In this document: piece by piece, positions 8,407 through 20,181 of the stretch
How the letters are laid out: every line of letters begins with the position of its first letter
Position numbering within the stretch: the first letter of the stretch is position 1
NCBI GenBank assembly: GCA_965601455.1
Contig: OZ271831.1
Coordinates: 4,216,001-4,280,000 of the forward strand
Direction: 5' to 3'
From: JANQEU01 sp965601455
GTDB taxonomy: Bacteria > Bacteroidota > Bacteroidia > Cytophagales > Cyclobacteriaceae
DNA: 64,000 bases
The notes under the pieces: generated by a model
Database searches by the model: none
What the model was told of the DNA's origin: nothing
What the model saw: the letters and a program-made list of their open reading frames with translations, nothing else
Made by a program: the position numbers and the translations under genes

Positions 8407-9647
8407 TCTAACAAGAACGATCCATAGATCACATTAAAAGGTTCACAATGATAAATCAGATAGTCAAAGTCATATATTCCCGGATTGCCAGGTACCTCAA
8501 ACACTCTATTGTTACCATCTCCGGGTTCGATCTCCTGAATTTTAAGTCCCCCTGTTACAGATACCTCTGAATTAGATAAGATTAACACAGGTCCAGGAAT
8601 GTTTGCCCCAAAAAAGTCTTCATTTAGTCGGACTTTCAGCAATTTATCATCCGGATCACGGAAAAGAGTAACGGTCCCCGTGGTCCCGCCACGCCCGGAG
8701 ACTATTGTCCCTTGTCGCTCCTCTGAACCTGATATCACGGAGATATTTATTGATTCACTTAAGACTTCATCCGATTGTACAGTAATAGAGGTTGTTCCAA
8801 TACTTCGACCAATGCCGATATTTGGAGATGTTATATCCAGAACAGATTCATTGCTGGAAAACCAAGTAAACTCTTTATCCGGCATTATATCTCCGTCTAT
8901 GTCATAAGCAACCGCCTCAAAGTAAATGGTATCTAAAAGGACAAGTGAACTTGGAGTATTTAGGATTTCCACACGAAAAACATCCACAGAATTTGTTAAT
9001 ACCTCAAACTCAACGGTAGACTCGACAAATCCTCCTGCAACTTCAATTGAGGCAGTAATCTGACAAAAACCGGAGTCTAAGGCCGAAACAAGACCCAACT
9101 CATTGATGGTTGCAATTAATGGGTCTGAGGACACCCAGGTCACTTGAACGGATGAGTCTAGCTCATTTGCATCTGTGTAAAAGTCCGCATATAAGTGAAG
9201 GTTTCTTCCTTGTAGTTGAGCAAATCTTCCCCCTTCAGCCCGTAATTCAAGTCTTTGAAATTCAAAAACAGTTATATGCCAAATTCCAATTTCAAATTCC
9301 CTTGCACTTACTTCGTCAAATTTAGTTGCCCGAATCAGAGTTGTTCCATCCGATAAGGCATTGACCATACCATCCTGGATAGTGGCTACACTTTCATCTG
9401 AAGAAGACCAGTTTACTAAATCATTTAAAATTCTATTGGACTCAGGATCTCTTAGATCCATTATGTCGATGGATACTGATTTGCCTATATCGATCAAAAA
9501 GGGATCAACATCTGTCCCCGATCCAAAATCGCTTACCGCAACTACATTGACGTCAGCGACAGTGAAGTCATTGATATCATCGATAACGTCATAATCGGCG
9601 CATGAAAACGCAATTACAGCCATAAGGTAGTACAGTATTCCCCTCAT
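8403..9647 (-). CDS. Surface lipoprotein with three BIG2 Ig-like domains and a C-terminal DM13 domain
   Basis: Secreted lipoprotein of 414 residues; the signal peptide ends at the lipobox IAFSC (Cys16). Three bacterial Ig-like (BIG2) repeats follow, marked by WSSSDESVATI, WVSSDPLIATI and WFSSNESVLDI (about residues 35-110, 130-215, 220-305). The last 105 residues match the DM13 domain pattern, including GPVLILSNS and a final YHCEPFNVIYGS with the conserved single Cys (about residue 401). DM13 domains are proposed to act in redox or hydroxylation reactions at the cell surface. It is the first gene of the run that ends with pxpABC. Assignment of DM13 rests on motif reading only. Confidence 0.75.
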   Translation of the reverse strand: MRGILYYLMAVIAFSCADYDVIDDINDFTVADVNVVAVSDFGSGTDVDPFLIDIGKSVSIDIMDLRDPESNRILNDLVNWSSSDESVATIQDGMVNALSDGTTLIRATKFDEVSAREFEIGIWHITVFEFQRLELRAEGGRFAQLQGRNLHLYADFYTDANELDSSVQVTWVSSDPLIATINELGLVSALDSGFCQITASIEVAGGFVESTVEFEVLTNSVDVFRVEILNTPSSLVLLDTIYFEAVAYDIDGDIMPDKEFTWFSSNESVLDITSPNIGIGRSIGTTSITVQSDEVLSESINISVISGSEERQGTIVSGRGGTTGTVTLFRDPDDKLLKVRLNEDFFGANIPGPVLILSNSEVSVTGGLKIQEIEPGDGNNRVFEVPGNPGIYDFDYLIYHCEPFNVIYGSFLLE

Positions 9648-9777
9648 ATCTTAATTCTAGTAGTTGCACAGTGCACTATCTCATAACGTAAACCTAACAA
9701 ACATGGTAAGCTAATTACGTTTTGCTATATGATATATCTAGTTGTTTGTTGTCCTGATGACAATACTAATTTGAATG

Positions 9778-9785
9778 CAAAAGTA
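9778..9785 (-). promoter_or_regulatory. Possible -7 promoter element for the DM13-pxp operon
   Basis: On the minus strand this reads TACTTTTG, a match to the Bacteroidota -7 consensus TAnnTTTG, about 130 nt upstream of the first gene of the run. No TTTG sits at the expected 19-21 nt further upstream, so support is partial. Confidence 0.35.
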
Positions 9786-9870
9786 GATGTGTCCAAAGTC
9801 CGGATTATCCTAGCTATGTACTTGTAAGCTTATCGTCTTTTGTGAATCATGTAGACTGACATATGTCTAT

Positions 9871-9946
9871 TATAAACTGGCAATCCGCCGGTTGCCGGAC
9901 AGGCTTAACTGCGCGTCCCGCTCCCACCGATTTAATCATGAGTTAG
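9871..9946 (-). pseudogene. Degenerate 5S rRNA 3'-end copy (outer)
   Basis: Contains ATAAACTGGCAA followed, after an unrelated insert of about 30 nt, by CTCCCACCGATT, the same order as in the 3' half of the intact 5S gene at 10159. The rest of the gene is absent. It lies beyond the first terminator hairpin, at the far 3' end of the rRNA operon. Confidence 0.45.
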
Positions 9947-9979
9947 TCCTTGATAGTGTAACTTGTTAAGTATGGGCAT

Positions 9980-10011
9980 AAAAAAAGGGATGCCATATTA
10001 AATAGCATCCC
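9980..10011 (-). terminator. rRNA operon terminator, outer copy
   Basis: Stem GGGATGC (9987-9993) with GCATCCC (10005-10011). On the minus strand a run of seven T follows (9980-9986). Nearly the same sequence recurs at 10113-10147. Confidence 0.85.
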
Positions 10012-10028
10012 CGGGGCGCGTAACCTTT

Positions 10029-10100
10029 GTAAATAAACTGGCAACGACGCGCACGGCTAGTGTTACTCTCCAGAGTAAGGCGTTGCTCATCATCAGTTTC
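10029..10100 (-). pseudogene. Degenerate 5S rRNA 3'-end copy (inner)
   Basis: Begins exactly like the 3' flank and end of the intact 5S gene (GTAAATAAACTGGCAACGAC). It then has an insert of about 15 nt, then TTACTCTC, AAGGC and ATCAG blocks in the same order as in 5S. The 5' half is missing. It lies between two copies of the same terminator, so a 5S-terminator unit was probably duplicated and then decayed. Confidence 0.5.
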
Positions 10101-10112
10101 ATTTTACGGCAC

Positions 10113-10147
10113 AAAAAAAGGGATGCCATATTCAACAGCATCCCTTT
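10113..10147 (-). terminator. rRNA operon terminator, inner copy
   Basis: Perfect 10-bp stem (10117-10126 with 10138-10147) about 12 nt downstream of the 5S 3' end, followed on the minus strand by a T run (10113-10119). This is the primary intrinsic terminator of the rRNA operon. Confidence 0.9.
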
Positions 10148-10158
10148 GTAAATAAACT

Positions 10159-10268
10159 GGCAACGACTTACTCTCCCACCGATTAAGGCAGTACCATCAG
10201 CGCTGTGGGGCTTAACTTCTTTGTTCGGAATGGGTAAAGGTGGACCCCCACGCTATAATCACCATAAA
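10159..10268 (-). rRNA. rrf: 5S ribosomal RNA
   Basis: The minus strand reads TTATGGTGATTATAGCG at the 5' end, then CCCATTCCGAACAAAGAAG, GTTAAGCCCCACAGCGC and the 3' end GGGAGAGTAAGTCGTTGCC. This is the standard 5S core of about 110 nt. Both ends are set by homology and could be a few nt off. It is the last RNA of the operon, about 220 nt downstream of 23S, and is flanked on both sides by partial copies of itself. Confidence 0.93.
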
Positions 10269-10273
10269 GCTTG

Positions 10274-10292
10274 CCCTGAACTGGTTTCAGGG
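10274..10292. repeat. Small hairpin in the 23S-5S spacer
   Basis: CCCTGAA at 10274-10280 pairs with TTCAGGG at 10286-10292 around a short CTGG-type loop. A second hairpin with the same arm core is at 10393-10411. Both follow the 24-bp repeat shared with the 5S 5' end. Confidence 0.55.
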
Positions 10293-10330
10293 TCTTAATA
10301 TTTTAAGTGTAACCGGTTTCGGATTTATCA

Positions 10331-10386
10331 CGTGGGGGAACCCCCACGGACTGGCCGTCCGCCTATAATCACCATAAAGCTTGCCC
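10331..10386 (-). pseudogene. Partial 5S rRNA 5'-end copy in the 23S-5S spacer
   Basis: Positions 10363-10386 repeat 10253-10276 exactly (24 bp), covering the 5S 5' end and its flank. The adjacent ACCCCCACG block also matches 5S, but is separated by a 15-nt insert that can fold (GGAC with GTCC). The 10331-10348 part is itself a perfect 8-bp hairpin. The rest of the 5S gene is missing. Confidence 0.5.
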
Positions 10387-10390
10387 GAGT

Positions 10391-10412
10391 CATCCTGAAC
10401 TTGTTTCAGGAC
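10391..10412. repeat. REP-like hairpin
   Basis: TCCTGAA (10393-10399) pairs with TTCAGGA (10405-10411) around a short loop. The surrounding GTCATCCTGAACTTGTTTCA string resembles short palindromic repeats scattered in many bacterial genomes. A related hairpin is at 10274. Confidence 0.5.
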
Positions 10413-10437
10413 CCCAGGGTCTTAATTTCTTTAATAC

Positions 10438-10481
10438 ATGATGTAAGTGATAGATTCACAAGAATTAAATCGAGTATATCG
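10438..10481 (-). other. 3' arm of the 23S rRNA processing stem
   Basis: Segments 10446-10459 and 10467-10481 are exact reverse complements of 13487-13500 and 13406-13420, on the other side of 23S. A further short match pairs about 10438-10445 with 13507-13514. In the precursor RNA these form the long helix that brackets 23S and is cut by RNase III. Confidence 0.8.
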
Positions 10482-10489
10482 CTCCGCTT

Positions 10490-13372
<2,883 letters not shown>

Positions 13373-13673
13373 TGTCGGCTGCATAAACCAACACGACTCA
13401 TGTAACGATATACTCGATTTGTAAATCACTACCTAAATCCTACCAATCCGAAAATTAATAAAACCTAGATAGCAACTCTATTCTCAGTGAATCTATCACT
13501 ATTTGCTACATCATGTCAATGAACTCTCCGTATGGTTGACAGCAAAGTAAAATATGTTCATGGCTCATGAACTATACTTTCTTTTGCATCCATACTTTGT
13601 CACTTATTTTCTTTGTAATAAGTGTAATGTCTTCAGGAATATCGGTTTGGCAAACTGCCACCGGCCAACAAAG
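13373..13673 (-). other. tRNA-Ile to 23S spacer
   Basis: About 300 bp without a gene. It contains the 5' arm of the 23S processing stem (13406-13420, 13487-13500, 13507-13514). There is no tRNA-Ala, which often lies here in other bacteria, and no other clear element. Confidence 0.75.
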
Positions 13674-13747
13674 TGGGCCTGCGTGGACTCGAACCACGGA
13701 CCTCTACATTATCAGTGTAGCGCTCTAACCACCTGAGCTACAGGCCC
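13674..13747 (-). tRNA. tRNA-Ile (GAT)
   Basis: 74-nt cloverleaf on the minus strand: acceptor GGGCCTG with CAGGCCC, D-arm AGCTCAGGTGGTTAGAGC, anticodon stem CTACA/TGTAG with loop CTGATAA (anticodon GAT), and T-arm with TTCGAGTC. The CCA end is not encoded. It lies in the 16S-23S spacer and is cotranscribed with rRNA. Confidence 0.97.
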
Positions 13748-13845
13748 TATTCCATCCGGTCATCTCAATACCTCTGGTATATCCTTCCAATATACCCTCA
13801 AACAGATGTCAGGAAAAACAAACTCCTACGTAGTCAAGATCTCCA

Positions 13846-15367
<1,522 letters not shown>

Positions 15368-15595
15368 TATAGATCATTGCCCACCCGAAGGCAGACGTTT
15401 CGTTTGTCCTAACTACTGTCAATACCTCAAAAGATATCAACGGAGCTTGCATTTCCTGTTTAACATCCGTTCAAAGAACTTTCCGGTAACACCTTCCGCA
15501 TTACCCTAGAACAGGGTCTCTTTATCCCCCGTTTTATTCCGCCCTAAGTTCCTGAATCAAGCACCCCAAAGCACTCGTTCCCCTCAAAGCGGACG
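15368..15595 (-). other. rRNA operon leader
   Basis: About 220 nt between the predicted transcription start and 16S. No ORF of note and no tRNA. It presumably holds the 5' arm of the 16S processing stem and antitermination signals, but no specific element could be identified by eye. Confidence 0.6.
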
Positions 15596-15628
15596 CAAAG
15601 ATAAAATAATGTTTTTGTTAATAGCAAA
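15596..15628 (-). promoter_or_regulatory. rRNA operon promoter
   Basis: On the minus strand: TTTG (-33 element, 15625-15628), 21 nt spacer, TATCTTTG (-7 element, 15596-15603). This is a full match to the Bacteroidota primary sigma consensus. Transcription should start near 15590. Confidence 0.85.
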
Positions 15629-15689
15629 ATAGTATGAAAGATTCGAAAGAATATTTTGTATTCCTCGTCATCCTCCTGAAAATCCGGTT

Positions 15690-16223
15690 TTATCCTGATT
15701 TCCGTGGACGTTTGTATACGGGAACCGTACTACAAGGTTCTCCATACATTAGACTATTTACATGTGGTAGTAGTTTTTTAGTTATTTCCGCGTAAGCATA
15801 GTCACGATTTGAAATACTACCACACCCCTTAATTACCACTTTCCCATCTCTAATTGAGTCAACATCAACACGGGCAATTGCCTGGTCAATGATTGCTTTT
15901 TCCAAGTCTGAATCATTCCCAATTACAACCTCCTTGGCGTGTCCATGAAGTCTTCCTACAACCAGCATATACGCCCAAGACGGAATTATCGCATCAGATG
16001 AGCAGGTGACCAGAACTAACTTGTTGATATACGTTTTTTCATCCAGATCCTTCAACCTTGACCTAAAGTCTTTTTCTTTAAGAATTAATTCTTCAAAAAG
16101 CCACTCCTTGAGATCAATTATCTCGGCCGAATCAGGTTCCATGTAATCACCCAGATCCAGTGTCACTAATGAGCTCGTGGCAACTCTATTCGGAATTGTT
16201 AAATCTTCCATAGTCTCGGGCAT
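15690..16223 (-). CDS. DUF2480 family protein
   Basis: Uncharacterised 177-residue protein of the DUF2480 family, which is typical of Bacteroidota. Recognisable segments are NRVATSSLVTLDLGDY near the N-terminus, DIKEWLFE-like LKEWLFEELILKEKDFR, TCSSDAIIPSWAYML in the middle, VVIKGCGS, and the C-terminal LMYGEPCSTVPVYKR. Conserved Cys residues sit in TCSSDAI, KGCG and EPCSTVP; a metal or redox role is possible but unproven. The gene shares one base with the end of tsaB (TAATG), so translation is coupled. No clear terminator lies between it and the rRNA promoter. Confidence 0.88.
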   Translation of the reverse strand: MPETMEDLTIPNRVATSSLVTLDLGDYMEPDSAEIIDLKEWLFEELILKEKDFRSRLKDLDEKTYINKLVLVTCSSDAIIPSWAYMLVVGRLHGHAKEVVIGNDSDLEKAIIDQAIARVDVDSIRDGKVVIKGCGSISNRDYAYAEITKKLLPHVNSLMYGEPCSTVPVYKRPRKSG

Positions 16224-16897
16224 TAAGATAGTAACTTGTTTTTGGAAGGTTTGGTTTGAAATGGTTTGATATACTCCGGTTCAAAATACGCAAGATCCGC
16301 GAATTGCTCTAATTTGAAGTATTCATATGCTAACTGGCCCATGTCAGCTGCTTGGGGAGAGCACCCAATAAAACTGATGTTTGGCTCACCATATAGTACT
16401 TGTGCCTTTGAAACAGCGTTACCAATCATTACCAGTGCCTGCTGACCATACTGATTTAAAGAATCGTTATCAAAGATCAGGGAATGCATATCCATGACAA
16501 CTTCCTTCTTTGAACTAACAACTTTTGTATACACTTCCATTCGCCTTGCATCAATAATGGGCATAATGAAATCGTATCTCGAAAAATCTTTCACTTGCTC
16601 GATCAAAATGTCTAGTGTATTTATGCCGATAAGTGGTAAATGCAGAGACATGCAGAGTCCTTTCGCCGTTGACATTCCAATTCGAAGTCCAGTATAGCTT
16701 CCTGGACCATTGGAAACTGCTACTGCAATCAACTCATCTTTAGAAACTCCTGTGTTTGCTAACAGTTGACCAATTATCCCCGGTAATAGACTTGAGTGGG
16801 ATTTTTCAATGTCGTAGAATTGAGATCCAATTAATTGCCCACTATCATGTAAAGCCACGGAGCAGGCACTGGTGCTTGTTTCCAGGCTGAGAATCAA
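16223..16897 (-). CDS. tsaB: tRNA threonylcarbamoyladenosine biosynthesis protein TsaB
   Basis: Partner protein of TsaD and TsaE in forming t6A37 on ANN-decoding tRNAs. The 224-residue product has the ASKHA fold start MILSLETSTSACSVAL, then the SHSSLLPGI segment and the conserved VSNGPGSYTGLRIGMSTAKGL block. Its length is normal. The start is a TTG at 16897 overlapping the S41 protease stop by 4 nt (TTGA); no in-frame ATG fits the family's N-terminus. It sits between the protease and DUF2480 genes. Confidence 0.95.
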   Translation of the reverse strand: MILSLETSTSACSVALHDSGQLIGSQFYDIEKSHSSLLPGIIGQLLANTGVSKDELIAVAVSNGPGSYTGLRIGMSTAKGLCMSLHLPLIGINTLDILIEQVKDFSRYDFIMPIIDARRMEVYTKVVSSKKEVVMDMHSLIFDNDSLNQYGQQALVMIGNAVSKAQVLYGEPNISFIGCSPQAADMGQLAYEYFKLEQFADLAYFEPEYIKPFQTKPSKNKLLS

Positions 16898-18549
16898 AGG
16901 TTATTAAGAATTTTGTTGTATTTCTCCTCACTGGTAAGGACACTTATCGCGGTAAGAATGTCTTGATCCTTGTTGAATGTAGATTCAATTGCCGCGTCTT
17001 GTAATCCGTATCTGCCAGCAATTTCTTGCTCGAGCAGTATCCTAATTTCCTTATTAAAGGTTTCGAGATCAGTCTTTTTGTTCTCCAAAGTAGCCTTATG
17101 AAGGGCCTCAATTTCAACTTTTATGTCTTCGTAATAGTTTTCCTTCTTCGCGGCCTTCTCTAGTCTTTCAAGGGTAACTTCTACACTTGTAGTGTAATCA
17201 AATTCCTGGTCACCAACCCATTGAACAAATTCTTCATAGTCTGCATCAGAAAGGGTAAAAGTTTTTGGGTCTACTACCGGTGTTTTAGTATAGAAATACT
17301 CTGTAGCGTAATCAAATAAAAGATCATCGCTCATGAGACCGTAAGTAACCGGTGCATATTTATACTGTTCTACCTCGATGTCAGGATCCAATCCGCCGCC
17401 GTCAAAAACTAATCGACCCTTTGATGTTTTGAATTCCGATTTAAGAGAATCCGCAATTGCCCCAACGCTCCCATCAGGATTTCTATGGGTGTAATCTATT
17501 GCCTGAATACACCTACCACTTGGAATATAGTACTTAGCAGTAGTGACTTTCAGCTGTGAATTATAAGCCAATGGTCTTGTCTGCTGAACTAACCCTTTTC
17601 CGAAAGTCTTACGCCCAATCAGAACCCCTCGATCGTAATCCTGCACGACGCCTGAAACAATTTCCGCAGCTGAGGCACTGCCATTATCAGTAAGTACTAC
17701 CAGAGGTATTCTAATATCGACCGGTTCAATAGGAGAGCGATACACTTTTGTCCAACTATCTAGCTTTCCTCGTGTACTAACAATTTCTTTACCCTTCGGC
17801 ACGAATACATTTGATACGTTAATGGCTTCATCTAATAGTCCGCCAGGGTTTCCTCTTAGATCCAGAATAAGCTTAGTAGCTCCTTTACCTTTTAGTTCTT
17901 TCACAGCACTGGCTACTTCCCTGCCTGCTTTTGTTGTAAAGTCACTCAAACGTATGTACCCAATTTGGTCATTGACCAATCCATAGTAAGGAACATTCTT
18001 TATGGTGATTTTTTCTCTTTTTAGTTTTACCGTAAACGGATCAGCCTGGTCGTATCTTTTTATTACCAGTTCTATTTCTGATCTAGAGGCTCCGTTTAAA
18101 AGAGTACTTATATCAGCAGCATTCCGACCTTGCAAGTCAGTGCCATTTATTTCAAGAATTTGATCACCAATTTTTAGACCAGCACGATCTGCTGGAGAAT
18201 TCTTGTAAGGCATCACAATCGTATGTACACCAGATTTTTTGTCTACTAATGCTCCAATTCCACCGTACTCCCCAGTGGTCATGGTCATATAGTCTTCAAT
18301 ATCATCTTCAGGGATATAAGTTGTGTAAGGATCTAAGGATTTCAACATGGCATCAATTCCCACCTTCACTAACTCTGTGGGATTGATTTCATCAACATAG
18401 TAGGAATTAACCTCCTTAAACAGAGTTGCGAAAATGTCAAGATTCTTTACTATCTGAAAGTATCGGTCATTCTCATTCGAAGGCCTAAAAGAAGAGAGGA
18501 CCAGTAACAGAACAACAATTGGAAAAAGTATTTTGAAAACTCTATTCAT
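16894..18549 (-). CDS. C-terminal processing protease, S41 family (CtpA-like), first copy
   Basis: Periplasmic serine protease of 551 residues. It has an N-terminal signal anchor (about 5-21), a PDZ domain (about 95-175, with GIGA and SPADRAGLKIGD), and an S41 catalytic domain with the Ser-Lys dyad: Ser293 in NGSASAAE and Lys318 in TFGKGLVQQ, spaced 25 residues as in CtpA. A C-terminal extension of about 180 residues is largely helical and charged. It follows rnpA by 9 bp and overlaps tsaB by 4 nt. A second S41 protease is encoded at 57894. Substrates are unknown. Confidence 0.93.
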   Translation of the reverse strand: MNRVFKILFPIVVLLLVLSSFRPSNENDRYFQIVKNLDIFATLFKEVNSYYVDEINPTELVKVGIDAMLKSLDPYTTYIPEDDIEDYMTMTTGEYGGIGALVDKKSGVHTIVMPYKNSPADRAGLKIGDQILEINGTDLQGRNAADISTLLNGASRSEIELVIKRYDQADPFTVKLKREKITIKNVPYYGLVNDQIGYIRLSDFTTKAGREVASAVKELKGKGATKLILDLRGNPGGLLDEAINVSNVFVPKGKEIVSTRGKLDSWTKVYRSPIEPVDIRIPLVVLTDNGSASAAEIVSGVVQDYDRGVLIGRKTFGKGLVQQTRPLAYNSQLKVTTAKYYIPSGRCIQAIDYTHRNPDGSVGAIADSLKSEFKTSKGRLVFDGGGLDPDIEVEQYKYAPVTYGLMSDDLLFDYATEYFYTKTPVVDPKTFTLSDADYEEFVQWVGDQEFDYTTSVEVTLERLEKAAKKENYYEDIKVEIEALHKATLENKKTDLETFNKEIRILLEQEIAGRYGLQDAAIESTFNKDQDILTAISVLTSEEKYNKILNNL

Positions 18550-18558
18550 ATCTACCTA

Positions 18559-18939
18559 TTAAACCTTACCCGGAAAACGCTGGAAAATCTTTAAAAGTCT
18601 ATTGTGGAGAAACTCGTATTCATGAATTTCATTCGAAATATAAACAATCGCCAAATAATACCTACGATTACTTATGGTGTAGAGTTCCGCTTTGTTTAGC
18701 CTGATGCACTCCCTTATCCGCCTTTTAATGAGATTACGATGTACTGCTCTTTTGAACTTCTTCTTGGGAACGGAGATCAAAAATTGATTAGGCTCATTGT
18801 CCTGCGGATTGATCTTGATTTTGATCAGAAAAGGATACAATTGAAAAGAGGAACCGTTCTGAAAAAGCTCCTCAATTAATTTCTTACTGGTTAACCTCTC
18901 GGTTTTATCAAAAGTATGCCTCAGATTGCCTATCGACAT
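18559..18939 (-). CDS. rnpA: Ribonuclease P protein component
   Basis: Protein subunit of RNase P, which matures tRNA 5' ends; 126 residues from the ATG at 18939. A TTG two codons earlier (18945) is also open, but the ATG is preferred. The family pattern is clear: RLTSKKLIEELFQNGSS near the N-terminus, and FKRAVHRNLIKRRIRECIR, a version of the RNR motif (usual form AVxRNRIKRxxRE). It lies 11 bp downstream of rpmH, the universal rpmH-rnpA order. The protein is basic and of normal length. Confidence 0.95.
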   Translation of the reverse strand: MSIGNLRHTFDKTERLTSKKLIEELFQNGSSFQLYPFLIKIKINPQDNEPNQFLISVPKKKFKRAVHRNLIKRRIRECIRLNKAELYTISNRRYYLAIVYISNEIHEYEFLHNRLLKIFQRFPGKV

Positions 18940-18950
18940 AGGCAAATATG

Positions 18951-19106
18951 TTACTTGGTGTGTTTTTGATCAGATACCGTTAGCTTCTTACGGCCCTTAG
19001 CTCTCCTGCGTGCCAACAGAGCCCTGCCACTTACAGATTCCATTTTAGATCGAAATCCGTGCTTGTTTTTTCTCTTTCTTACAGAGGGCTGAAATGTCCT
19101 TTTCAT
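18951..19106 (-). CDS. rpmH: 50S ribosomal protein L34
   Basis: A 51-residue, very basic ribosomal protein. It begins MKRTFQPSVRKRKNKHGFR, continues SKMESVSGRALLARRRAKGR and ends KKLTVSDQKHTK; this is the complete L34 pattern. It heads the rpmH-rnpA-protease-tsaB-DUF2480 run. A full promoter lies just upstream (19139-19169), so the leader is short. Confidence 0.97.
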   Translation of the reverse strand: MKRTFQPSVRKRKNKHGFRSKMESVSGRALLARRRAKGRKKLTVSDQKHTK

Positions 19107-19138
19107 CTTATTGTTTCTTTATTTTTTGAAACGGAGGG

Positions 19139-19169
19139 CAAATTTAGAATTATCCCTGCGAATTTACAA
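19139..19169 (-). promoter_or_regulatory. rpmH promoter
   Basis: Minus strand: TTG (19167-19169), 20 nt spacer, TAAATTTG (19139-19146), matching the Bacteroidota promoter consensus. It lies about 33 nt upstream of the rpmH start codon. Confidence 0.75.
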
Positions 19170-19182
19170 CAGATGTTCGCTG

Positions 19183-20181
19183 TTAGCGTTGAAAAATCTC
19201 AGCTGCCAGTTCATTTAGAACATGCCCAGATAACCTCGGACCGTATTTTGCTACCACGGTAGAGCTTGCCAGGCTGGCAAATTTCCCAGCCGAAGCATAA
19301 GAGTGTCCATGGGTAATCCCGTATAGGAATGCCCCCGCAAACATATCTCCAGCTCCTGTTGTGTCTTTTGCTGACACCGGAAATGGCTCGATATCTATGA
19401 ATGTGTCACCATCCCAGATCAGTGCACCATTCTTTCCTTGTGTAATTGCTACACGATCTGCCACTTCCAATAGTGACTGTCTGGCGTCAATAATGTTGTC
19501 CTCACCAGTAAACAACTGTGCTTCCTCTTCATTGCAAAAAATCAAGTCGATGTGATCTCCTACCAATTCTCTCATGTGATCCCCAAAGTACTTGATCATC
19601 GCGGGGTCAAAAAAAGTAAGAGAAACCTTCACCCCATTTTCCTCAGCTATTCGCTTCGATTTTTTGAGTGCTTCTCTCCCTGTTTCCGAACTAATTAATG
19701 CTCCTTCGAGATAAACGTAGTCTGAATTGACTATCGCTTCTTCAGAAATATCATTTAAACCAAGATCGGTGGTGATCCCTAAAAACGTATTCATGGTTCT
19801 TTCCGCATCCGGAGAAACCATCACCAGGCATTTACCAGTTATTCCTTCAGGAAGTTGATCGGGGGCCAGATTTGTGTCGAGGCCATCATGAATCAGCTCA
19901 TTCAAATAAAATCTTCCATCTTCGTCATCGGCAACTTTACAAGTGTAGTAACCTTTACCTCCTAACTTGCTAAAAGCACTCATAGTATTGGCTGCCGATC
20001 CCCCACCTTGTTTCTTACGGATATTCCCACCTTCTGCTGATAACAGTTCATGCTGTCTATCTTGATCGACTAAAGTCATTAGGCCTTTTTCTACTTGATG
20101 CTCTTGTAGAAATGCGTCTCCAACTTCGATCTCATAATCCACCATCGCATTACCAATGGCACAAACTTGATATTTTTTCAT
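19183..20181 (-). CDS. PfkB family carbohydrate/nucleoside kinase, probable adenosine kinase
   Basis: Cytoplasmic ribokinase-fold kinase of 332 residues. It has the N-terminal VCAIGNAMVDYEIEV, the GG-rich lid motif (QGGGSAANT, 58-66) and the C-terminal PfkB signature DTTGAGDMFAGAF with the catalytic base Asp279. The overall form resembles the adenosine kinases of Bacteroidota more than fructokinases, but specificity cannot be fixed from motifs. It overlaps the glycerophosphodiesterase gene by 4 nt (ATGA), making it the last gene of the glpK-led run. A role in salvage of adenosine, or of a sugar released by that pathway, is possible. Confidence 0.85.
   Translation of the reverse strand: MKKYQVCAIGNAMVDYEIEVGDAFLQEHQVEKGLMTLVDQDRQHELLSAEGGNIRKKQGGGSAANTMSAFSKLGGKGYYTCKVADDEDGRFYLNELIHDGLDTNLAPDQLPEGITGKCLVMVSPDAERTMNTFLGITTDLGLNDISEEAIVNSDYVYLEGALISSETGREALKKSKRIAEENGVKVSLTFFDPAMIKYFGDHMRELVGDHIDLIFCNEEEAQLFTGEDNIIDARQSLLEVADRVAITQGKNGALIWDGDTFIDIEPFPVSAKDTTGAGDMFAGAFLYGITHGHSYASAGKFASLASSTVVAKYGPRLSGHVLNELAAEIFQR

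Noticed and set aside
18939..18945. TTG at 18945 as rnpA start
   Set aside because: An in-frame ATG two codons later fits the family start and spacing to rpmH equally well; kept as an alternative only.
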